From positions 1 through 11,551 of the forward strand of contig CAYRGZ010000083.1 in the NCBI GenBank assembly GCA_964423785.1: a stretch of 11,551 bases of DNA, given 5' to 3'. This document shows, one piece after another, positions 6,108 to 11,551 of the stretch. This DNA is from S012-135 sp964423785 (lineage in GTDB: Bacteria; Desulfobacterota; Desulfobulbia; Desulfobulbales; S012-135). The position numbers were made by a program, and so were the translations under genes. How positions within the stretch are numbered: the first letter of the stretch is position 1; the number at the start of each line of letters is the position of its first letter. Under the pieces are notes generated by a model. It ran no database searches. It was not told the origin of the DNA and was given only the letters and a program-made list of their open reading frames with translations.

Positions 6108-7506
6108 TGTGACGTTGGTTGTCGCGAGCGTCTGTCTGCTGCTCTGGATCAACTTTCTGCCGCCTTTTGCCCGCCTGCTCTGGGGAGAACGGTTTGCCGC
6201 GCCCCTGGACGGCGGGCGTCTTTTTTGGGACGGCCGGCCGATCCTCGGCAGTCACAAGACCTGGCGCGGATTCTGGTTCGCCGGCCTTGGATCCCTCGTC
6301 TGGACGCCCTTTTTGCCCCTGGCCTGGTGGGAGTTGCCCCTGGTTGCCTTCCTCACCCTGGTTGGGGATGCAGCCACCAGTTTTTGCAAGCGGCGGCTCG
6401 GGGCTCCGCCGGGCGCTTCCAGGATCGTGCTCGACCAGTTCCTGGAGGCGGCGCTCCCCACCGGCTATCTTTTCCTCCGTCTCGATTTGGCCCTTTGGCA
6501 GGCGGTGGCGATCGTTGTAGCTTTTGTGCCGATCGCCTTTTTCGGCTCCCGGGCCTGGGAGTATCTGAACTATCAGCCGCCATCGCGCAACCGGCTGCGT
6601 ATCGTTCGTTCCGCCGCCCGACTGCGGCAGTGGCGGGCCTGTCACCAACCCCTGGCCCGCTGGCAGGCCTGGCTCAATTTCGAGTACGTCGCCTATTACC
6701 GGCTGGTCATGGCCTGGATCTTCAGGCGGCTGGGGCTCTACCAGCGCGGCATGGCCAACGCCTATACCATCGAACTCGTGCAAGAGACCTTTGTCATTGA
6801 CGACCTGCCGCCGGCCTTCGACGGGTTCCGGATTCTATTGCTCACCGATCTCCACCTCGACGGCCTGCCGGACCTCACCGATCGGCTGGCCGCCATCGTC
6901 CGTACCCTGCCGGTGGACCTGTGCCTCCTCGGCGGCGATATCCGCATGGAGACCTACGGACCCATCGCCCCGTCGGTGCGCCGGTTGCGACGGCTCGTGC
7001 GGCATATCGACAGCCGGCACGGGATATTCGGCGTACTCGGCAACCACGACTGCATCGAAATGGTCCCCGAGCTGGAAGACGCCGGCGTGGTCATGCTGGT
7101 GAACGATGCCTGGCCCATCGACAAGGACGGCGAGCGGTTGTGGCTCGTGGGGGTGGATGATCCCCATTACTACAAGGTGGACGATCTTCCTGCCGCCTTC
7201 GCCTCCGTGCCAGCCAACGCCTGCGCCATCCTCCTGGTGCATTCGCCGGAATTGTATGCCGAGGCCGCCGCCTACCAGCCCCGGCTCTACCTCTGTGGGC
7301 ATACCCACGGCGGCCAGATCTGTTTGCCGGGAGGGATCAAGGTGTTCACCCACTGCCGGGCACCCCGGCCCCTGTGTGGCGGACGTTGGCAATACCAAGG
7401 GATGTGGGGATACACCAGCCGCGGCGCCGGCGCCTCGGGGTTGCCCCTGCGTTTCAATTGCCCAGGGGAAATCACCCTGATCACCCTGCGGCGGCCGGAG
7501 AAATGA
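6097..7506 (+). CDS. Fusion: CDP-archaeol-synthase-like (CarS/DUF46) membrane domain plus calcineurin-like metallophosphoesterase
   Basis: One uninterrupted 469-aa frame with two domains. Residues 1-160 look like the CarS family, membrane enzymes that move a CMP from CTP to a phospholipid: several hydrophobic segments (5-22, 60-78, 80-94, 118-150), DGRPILGSHKTWRGF (45-59) and GDAATSFCKRRLG...G..RIVLDQ (90-114). Residues about 165-230 are a basic linker. Residues 240-469 are a dimetal phosphoesterase of the YaeI/LpxG/LpxH fold: TDLHLD (D251, H253), LGGD (D281), GNHD (N316, H317), HSPE (H382) and GHTHGGQ (H402, H404). All metal ligands are present, so both halves could be active. ATG 6097 overlaps the glycosylase by 11 nt; GTG 6109 is an alternative. 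Inference: a membrane-anchored phosphohydrolase acting on a nucleotide-linked lipid or polar-lipid intermediate. Both substrates are unknown. Confidence 0.82.
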   Translation: MASSVTLVVASVCLLLWINFLPPFARLLWGERFAAPLDGGRLFWDGRPILGSHKTWRGFWFAGLGSLVWTPFLPLAWWELPLVAFLTLVGDAATSFCKRRLGAPPGASRIVLDQFLEAALPTGYLFLRLDLALWQAVAIVVAFVPIAFFGSRAWEYLNYQPPSRNRLRIVRSAARLRQWRACHQPLARWQAWLNFEYVAYYRLVMAWIFRRLGLYQRGMANAYTIELVQETFVIDDLPPAFDGFRILLLTDLHLDGLPDLTDRLAAIVRTLPVDLCLLGGDIRMETYGPIAPSVRRLRRLVRHIDSRHGIFGVLGNHDCIEMVPELEDAGVVMLVNDAWPIDKDGERLWLVGVDDPHYYKVDDLPAAFASVPANACAILLVHSPELYAEAAAYQPRLYLCGHTHGGQICLPGGIKVFTHCRAPRPLCGGRWQYQGMWGYTSRGAGASGLPLRFNCPGEITLITLRRPEK

Positions 7507-7692
7507 CTTGCAGCGGGAGTATCCCCGCGAAATTGGGTGCCGGCCCTTGCATCCCGGTGCCGATCATGGTAGAAACACCTAACTCAGATGTGGAATGAGG
7601 GCTCATTCAGAAGGGCCGAGGGAGTTTCCGGAATCGCCGGAGGGATGGGTTCCGGATTGGAATCAAAAGCAATGAAGAAAGGAGAAGCAATC
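7507..7692 (+). promoter_or_regulatory. Porin upstream region with weak promoter candidate and hairpins
   Basis: This 186-bp gap has no credible gene. A weak sigma-70-like pair is TTGCAT (7547-7552) and TAGAAA (7570-7575), 17 bp apart. A short GC hairpin (7513-7517 with 7524-7528) after the phosphoesterase stop could slow transcription but has no T-run. Two further hairpins fall in the probable porin leader: arms 7593-7598/7603-7608 (6 bp, 4-nt loop) and 7628-7633/7650-7655 (6 bp, 16-nt loop). They may stabilise a long 5' leader, common for abundant outer-membrane protein mRNAs. Confidence 0.35.
7681..7684 (+). promoter_or_regulatory. Shine-Dalgarno that sets the porin start
   Basis: GGAG, 8 nt before ATG 7693. 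In-frame start codons exist further upstream (for example ATG 7672), but only 7693 combines this site with an immediate, well-formed signal peptide. Confidence 0.7.
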
Positions 7693-9246
7693 ATGGTGAA
7701 GAAGCTCTCGGTAGCGGCGCTCGCCGCCATGATCTGCCTGCCCGGCGCCGCCCTGGCCGGCGGCGACTACGATCGGGTGGCCGATCTCGAACGCAAAATG
7801 GCGGAGATGCAGAAGATGTTCAACATGAAGCTGCAGGAGATGCAGCGGGAGATCGCCACCCTGAAGGCCCAGAACGCCCGTCTGCGTGAGGGAGCGCAGC
7901 CGGCGGCCGTCGATCTCAGCGACATCAAGGCCGACATCGCCGCCCTCAAGGCCAAGGATGAGGAGATCAGCAAGGATGTCGCCGAGGCCAAGGAATCGAC
8001 GGCGGCCGACTGGACCAAGCGGATCACCCTGGGCGGCGAGGTCCGGATGCGGGGCTACAACCTGCAGAACGTCTGGAATTTCGACGATACTGCGGACTGG
8101 GACAACTGGGACGTCTTCCGCCTCAAGGCCAGCCTGTGGGCCAAGGCCAAGATCTCCGACGATGTGACCGGGTTTGTTAAGATCACCGATCAGACGTACG
8201 GCGAAGGTGTGGCCGTGGCCGTGCCCACCGACAATTTGGGCAACAAGGTCTTCCTCGACAACGCCTACATCAACGTCCGCAACCTGCTGGGCCTGCCGGT
8301 GGACGCCACCATTGGCCGTCAGAACCTGATCTACGGCACCGGCTTTGTTATCCTGGACGGCCAATCTCAGTTCGGCTCCACCTCCATCTATTTCGATGGC
8401 GTCAAGCTGCGCTGGCATATCACCGACAGCATCACCCTGGACGGCCTGTACATGAAGGACCAGGAAAACAACCGGGCGAACAATGTCAACAGCAACAGCG
8501 GTGACGACATCACCTTGGCCGGTGGCTATCTCATCGCCAAGAACTGTCCCATGGTCGGTCAGTCCGAATTCTATATCCTGAACCGGCATGACGAGACTTT
8601 GAAGAAGGATATCTGGATGTACGGCGCCCGGATCGCCAACAAGATGGACAACGGCTTCGACTACTCCCTCGAGGCGGCCATCCAGCGAGGCGATGCCCTG
8701 GCCAACGTGGATCAAGAGGCCTGGGGTACGAAACTCGGGGCGGGCTATACCTTTAAAGACGTGGCGATGCAACCGCGCCTCTATCTCGGTTATGCTTATC
8801 TGAGCGGTGATGATCCCAACACCCAGGACAACGAAGGTTGGGACGTCTTCTACGGTGGCTGGCCGCAGTTCGGCGATTTGCTGGCTTGGAAGTTCGTGAA
8901 TATCGGTGCGGGTAACAGCCTGAACGCTGTTTACAACTACAATAGGCTGAGCAGTACGGGCGGTGAAGCAGTCTACTCCAACTTCAGCATCGGCACCATC
9001 GGCGCCAGCGCCCGTCTGATGAAAAACCTGTCCGCTGACATTTCTTACTCCATGCTGACCTTCGACGAGGTGGCGGTCGGGGCGGACGACGATTTCGGCG
9101 ACTACTACCAGGCCAAGCTCAACTATCAGTACAACAAGAACCTGAGCTTCGCCCTCTACGGGGCCATGCTGAATCCGGGCGGCGCCTTTGCCGGTGCCGA
9201 CGATCCGGCCACCGAGTTCTTCTGGGAGAGCAAGGTGCGGTTCTAG
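7693..9246 (+). CDS. Outer-membrane beta-barrel porin with N-terminal coiled coil (alginate-export-like)
   Basis: 517-aa precursor of an outer-membrane channel. Residues 1-22 are a Sec signal (MVKKLSVAALAAMICLPGAALA, cleavage after ALA). Residues 26-66 (DYDRVADLERKMAEMQKMF...EIATLKAQNARLRE) and about 75-100 are heptad-rich coiled coil, probably a periplasmic or trimerising stalk. From residue 107 (WTKRITLGGEVRMRGY) to the C-terminal Phe the chain has alternating amphipathic strands rich in aromatics and Asp/Asn, as in a large monomeric barrel of the AlgE/alginate-export type. It ends in WESKVRF, a typical barrel terminus recognised by BamA. One Cys lies in the mature part (AKNCPM). It is a single-gene unit: a 186-bp leader in front and a strong terminator behind. 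Codon choice (AAC, AAG, CTG) suggests high expression. The solute is unknown; alginate itself is unlikely. Confidence 0.85.
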   Translation: MVKKLSVAALAAMICLPGAALAGGDYDRVADLERKMAEMQKMFNMKLQEMQREIATLKAQNARLREGAQPAAVDLSDIKADIAALKAKDEEISKDVAEAKESTAADWTKRITLGGEVRMRGYNLQNVWNFDDTADWDNWDVFRLKASLWAKAKISDDVTGFVKITDQTYGEGVAVAVPTDNLGNKVFLDNAYINVRNLLGLPVDATIGRQNLIYGTGFVILDGQSQFGSTSIYFDGVKLRWHITDSITLDGLYMKDQENNRANNVNSNSGDDITLAGGYLIAKNCPMVGQSEFYILNRHDETLKKDIWMYGARIANKMDNGFDYSLEAAIQRGDALANVDQEAWGTKLGAGYTFKDVAMQPRLYLGYAYLSGDDPNTQDNEGWDVFYGGWPQFGDLLAWKFVNIGAGNSLNAVYNYNRLSSTGGEAVYSNFSIGTIGASARLMKNLSADISYSMLTFDEVAVGADDDFGDYYQAKLNYQYNKNLSFALYGAMLNPGGAFAGADDPATEFFWESKVRF

Positions 9247-9268
9247 GAGCCGCTTCGCTACGATGCAC

Positions 9269-9304
9269 AAAAAGCCCCGCCGGCCCGGTGGGGCTTTTTT
9301 TTTT
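9269..9304 (+). terminator. Strong intrinsic terminator of the porin gene
   Basis: A 9-bp GC-rich stem (9273-9281 with 9287-9295, one G-U pair) with a 5-nt loop is followed by ten consecutive T (9295-9304). It begins 23 nt after the porin stop. Five A on the left flank (9269-9273) could give weaker termination of transcripts coming from the - strand. Another GC palindrome (9319-9325 with 9328-9334) lies just beyond and is otherwise unexplained. Confidence 0.92.
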
Positions 9305-9394
9305 CGAAAAACGGCCATGCCCGCCCCGGCGGGCGCAATGGAGCATGAAGGCCGCCGTACTCCCCTGGCGGGCGCTGGCGGCTTTCATATAAAT

Positions 9395-9423
9395 CCGGCT
9401 CGGCTCAGCCGATGCCGAGCCGG
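9395..9423 (-). terminator. Candidate terminator hairpin over the 3' end of the radical SAM gene
   Basis: A 9-bp perfect GC-rich inverted repeat (9395-9403 with 9415-9423, 11-nt loop) straddles the stop codon of the - strand gene at 9405-9407. Read on the - strand it is followed by an AT-rich tract (ATTTATATG), a weak U-tail. It could end that transcript before it meets the porin terminator; the tail is imperfect. Confidence 0.4.
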
Positions 9424-10358
9424 CGCAGGATACGCAGCCAGTTGCGTTCGTCCAATCGGGTGAGGCCCGCCTCGCGGGCCAGGGCGATGGCACTTTCGTA
9501 CTCCTCGTGGCGCAGCGGGCGGTGGATGGGATCGTACCGGTGGGCGTCACCGCAGGGCCGGTATTGGTCCATGATGTTGACGTAGGTGCGCGGGGAAAGT
9601 TCCGTGGCCAGGAAACGCACGATCGCCTCGGTATCGTCCAGGCAGCCCGGCATCACCAGGTGGCGGACGAGGAGTCCCCGGCGGGCGAGCCCGTCCGCGT
9701 CGATGACGAGGTCACCCACCTGCCGGTGCATGGCGAGGAGCGCCTCTCTGGCCCGGTCCGGGTAATCGGCCGCCAGGCAGTACCGGCGCGCCTTGTCCGG
9801 GTCCCAGAACTTGAAATCCGGCATGTAGATGTCGATGATGCCGTCCAGGAGCGCCAGGGTCTCGAGCGCGTCGTAGCCGCCCGAATTGTAAACCAGCGGT
9901 ACCGACAAGCCCTGCTCGATGGCCGTAGGCAGGGCCGCGAGAATTGCGGGAACCACGTGGCTCGGGGTGACGAAATTGATGTTGTGGCAGCCGCGGCGCT
10001 GCAGTTCGAGCATCATGGTTGCCAGTTGCTCCGCCGACACCTCTACTCCTTCCCCCTCGTGGCTGATGGGCCAGTTCTGGCAAAAGACGCAGCCGAGGTT
10101 GCAATGGGTGAAGAAGATGGTGCCCGAGCCGCCCTCGCCCACCAGGGGATCCTCTTCTCCGAAGTGGGGCTGGAAACTGGCCACCAGGGCCTGGTCGCCG
10201 GTGCGGCAGAAACCGGTTTCGCCTCCGAGCCGATCGACGCCGCAGACCCGCGGGCAGAGGCGGCATGGCGAGAGGAGGTTGCGGGCCGCCTTGATGCGGG
10301 CGTCGAGTTCTTCTGCTGTGCGGTCGAGGTAGGAGGGTCGCTGGGTAACTGGTGCCAT
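9405..10358 (-). CDS. PflA-like radical SAM protein with extra N-terminal Cys cluster (COG1313 type)
   Basis: 317-aa radical SAM protein of the group often labelled putative pyruvate formate-lyase activating enzyme. The SAM/4Fe-4S site is THCNLGCVFCQNW (C86, C90, C93; CX3CX2C). In front is a second set, CRLCPRVCGVDRLGGETGFC (C32, C35, C39, C51), typical of this subgroup and a possible metal or Fe-S site. The barrel continues with NINFVTPSH, VYNSGGYD and DIYMPDFKFWD, and ends with VRHLVMPG and YVNIMDQYRP. No glycyl-radical enzyme is nearby, so a PflA role is unlikely; the real substrate of the subgroup is not known to me. Start ATG at 10358 follows GGGAGG (10369-10364 on the - strand) by 5 nt. 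It is divergent from the aminomutase gene (71-bp gap) and convergent with the porin. Confidence 0.85.
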   Translation of the reverse strand: MAPVTQRPSYLDRTAEELDARIKAARNLLSPCRLCPRVCGVDRLGGETGFCRTGDQALVASFQPHFGEEDPLVGEGGSGTIFFTHCNLGCVFCQNWPISHEGEGVEVSAEQLATMMLELQRRGCHNINFVTPSHVVPAILAALPTAIEQGLSVPLVYNSGGYDALETLALLDGIIDIYMPDFKFWDPDKARRYCLAADYPDRAREALLAMHRQVGDLVIDADGLARRGLLVRHLVMPGCLDDTEAIVRFLATELSPRTYVNIMDQYRPCGDAHRYDPIHRPLRHEEYESAIALAREAGLTRLDERNWLRILRRLGIG

Positions 10359-10429
10359 AAGGGCCTCCCGTCAGGTGAAACGGCGAGAAAAGAATTGCGA
10401 ACGAGGCGTCGGTCGGGAAAGATGAGGGG
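10359..10429. promoter_or_regulatory. Shared divergent promoter region of the two radical SAM genes
   Basis: The 71-bp gap between back-to-back start codons must hold the 5' signals of both genes, unless one is transcribed from inside the other. I see the - strand Shine-Dalgarno (10364-10369) but no convincing -35/-10 pair in either direction. On the + side GAGGGG (10424-10429) directly touches the ATG, too close for normal pairing. Confidence 0.4.
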
Positions 10430-11467
10430 ATGGCAACCTGGCGGCAACTCTTGGCACGGAGCATCACCCGGCCGGCGGACCTCCCCGGTCTTGCGGCCTC
10501 CCGACGCCGGGCCCTGGAGGCGGTGGTCCGGCGCTATCCCATGCGGATCAATCCCTACTACCTGGAACTGGCCCACCGGGTCGGGGAGCCGATCTGGCGC
10601 CAATGCGTGCCTGATCCCGCCGAGCTTGATGACGAGGCCGGCATGGCCGATCCCCTCGGTGAGGAGGATCGCAGCCCGGTGCCCAATCTGGTCCATAAGT
10701 ACCCGGACCGGGCCTTGCTCCTCGTCCACTCCGACTGCGCCGTCTTTTGCCGTTTTTGCACCCGCAAGCGCAAGGTGGGCACCAAGGCCATGCGCATCGA
10801 TCGGGGTACCATCGCCGCCGGCATCGAGTACATCGCCCGCAATGAAGCGATCAGCGACGTATTGGTTTCCGGCGGGGATCCACTTCTGTTGCCCGACGAG
10901 GAACTGGCCGCCATCCTCGCCCGGCTGCGCGCCATCGAGCATGTTGCCATCATCCGCATCGGCAGCCGGGTCCCCTGCACGCTGCCGCAGCGGGTCACCC
11001 GGCGGCTCGCCGCCACCTTGAAGCGATTCCACCCCCTCTACATCAACACCCACTTCAACCATCCGGACGAGATCACCCCGGCGGCGGCCCGGGCCTGCAC
11101 CCTCCTTGCCGACGCCGGCATTCCCCTTGGCTGCCAGACCGTGTTGCTCAAGGGGGTGAACGACGATGCCGCCGTACTCCGGCGTCTCTTTCGCCGGCTG
11201 CTGACCATTCGGGTGAAACCATATTACCTGTTCCAGGCCGATCTGACCAGGGGAACCGGCCATTTCCGCACCCCGGTGGAGCAGGGGTTGGCGATCATGA
11301 AGGCCCTTCTCGGCTTTACCTCCGGCATGGCGGTGCCCCATTTCGCCCTGGACGCACCGGGCGGCCACGGCAAGGTCCGGCTGTGTCCCGATTACGGGCT
11401 CGAATTGGGGCCGGAGGTCCGCTTCTCTAGTTACCAAGGGATCCCCTGTACCTATCCCAATGGTTGA
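10430..11467 (+). CDS. KamA/EpmB-family radical SAM aminomutase
   Basis: 345-aa PLP-dependent radical SAM enzyme related to lysine 2,3-aminomutase. The cluster is CAVFCRFC (C103, C107, C110) followed by TRKRKVG. SGGDPLLL (147-154) is the family SAM-binding strand. YLFQADLTRGTGHFRTP (266-282) and FALDAPGGHGKV (305-316) carry D271 and D308, equivalent to the aspartates that hold lysine in KamA, and K315 as the PLP lysine. The protein ends shortly afterwards (IPCTYPNG) and lacks the cysteine-rich C-terminal zinc segment of clostridial KamA (about 416 aa). In size it resembles EpmB, which makes beta-lysine for elongation factor P. No ablB acetyltransferase, epmA or efp gene is adjacent, so free lysine or an EF-P role cannot be chosen. 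ATG 10430 has an unusually close GAGGGG; GGGAA (10415-10419) may help instead. Confidence 0.87.
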   Translation: MATWRQLLARSITRPADLPGLAASRRRALEAVVRRYPMRINPYYLELAHRVGEPIWRQCVPDPAELDDEAGMADPLGEEDRSPVPNLVHKYPDRALLLVHSDCAVFCRFCTRKRKVGTKAMRIDRGTIAAGIEYIARNEAISDVLVSGGDPLLLPDEELAAILARLRAIEHVAIIRIGSRVPCTLPQRVTRRLAATLKRFHPLYINTHFNHPDEITPAAARACTLLADAGIPLGCQTVLLKGVNDDAAVLRRLFRRLLTIRVKPYYLFQADLTRGTGHFRTPVEQGLAIMKALLGFTSGMAVPHFALDAPGGHGKVRLCPDYGLELGPEVRFSSYQGIPCTYPNG

Positions 11468-11484
11468 AGCACTGCCATCGGAAA

Positions 11485-11547
11485 CCTGATGATCTCGTAA
11501 AAACTCGCAGTCGGCCCAGGTCTGACACGGTGATTCATTGGGTTACA
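11485..11547 (-). repeat. Dispersed intergenic repeat, copy B (inverted relative to copy A)
   Basis: The reverse complement of this segment aligns without gaps to 4957-5019 (about 52 of 63 identical by eye), sharing the 17-bp core found here at 11496-11512. It begins 17 nt after the aminomutase stop and runs nearly to the window end, so its outer boundary is unseen. No T-rich intrinsic terminator is visible behind the aminomutase. Confidence 0.8.
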
Positions 11548-11551
11548 AACC

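Noticed and set aside
6057..6160. Amber (TAG) readthrough, for example pyrrolysine, to restore the fourth Cys of the glycosylase
   Set aside because: The Cys codon after TAG would give x6 rather than x5 spacing, and TAG ends several other genes here (2908, 3488, 9246), so it is an ordinary stop.
7534..7551. Sigma-54 (-24/-12) promoter before the porin
   Set aside because: A TTGCA box is present, but the GG element is one base too far away and the rest of the -24 box matches poorly.
7663..9318. A 551-codon open frame on the - strand opposite the porin
   Set aside because: Antisense shadow of the porin frame. It would also read backward through the porin terminator, and it shows no domain motif.
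1..11551. CRISPR array, tRNA, rRNA, insertion sequence or prophage genes
   Set aside because: No regularly spaced repeats, clover-leaf sequences, rRNA segments, transposase or integrase motifs were seen on either strand.

Overview
This is GC-rich bacterial chromosome with tightly packed genes. The organism looks like a Gram-negative anaerobe, most likely in the Desulfobacterota (Desulfobulbales/Desulfuromonadales type). The reasons are a short-form ThiC (428 aa, compact cluster motif), a large outer-membrane porin with a periplasmic coiled coil, a Tat-exported solute-binding protein, and several oxygen-sensitive radical or Fe-S enzymes. That placement is inferred from protein character, not from a marker gene.

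Layout. (1) 76-2908 on + is a translationally coupled ABC importer: ATPase, Tat-exported NrtA/SsuA/ThiY-type binding protein, permease. An MntP-type Mn(II) exporter starts one base after the permease (2910-3488). (2) 3600-4886 is a ThiC-family enzyme behind its own candidate promoter, with no TPP riboswitch visible. (3) 4887-5134 is a gene-free stretch carrying a dispersed repeat. (4) 5135-7506 is a compact three-gene operon: a small three-helix membrane protein, a MagIII/EndoIII-like DNA glycosylase, and a one-ORF fusion of a CDP-archaeol-synthase-like (CarS/DUF46) membrane domain to a calcineurin-like metallophosphoesterase. (5) 7693-9246 is a porin of the alginate-export type, closed by a strong intrinsic terminator. 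(6) 9405-10358 on - is a PflA-like radical SAM protein with an extra N-terminal four-cysteine set. It is divergent from (7) a KamA/EpmB-family lysine aminomutase (10430-11467). A second, inverted copy of the dispersed repeat lies at the window edge (11485-11547).

How the genes relate. The importer and MntP form one transcription unit. Whether the importer feeds the ThiC pathway (a pyrimidine precursor), carries an anion, or is tied to metal handling cannot be settled here. The fusion protein is the most unusual object: it joins a predicted CTP-dependent lipid-activating domain to a predicted phosphohydrolase related in fold to lipid-pyrophosphate hydrolases. The glycosylase upstream overlaps it by 11 nt and ends exactly where the fourth Fe-S cysteine would be. 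I see no CRISPR array, tRNA, rRNA, transposase or phage gene.
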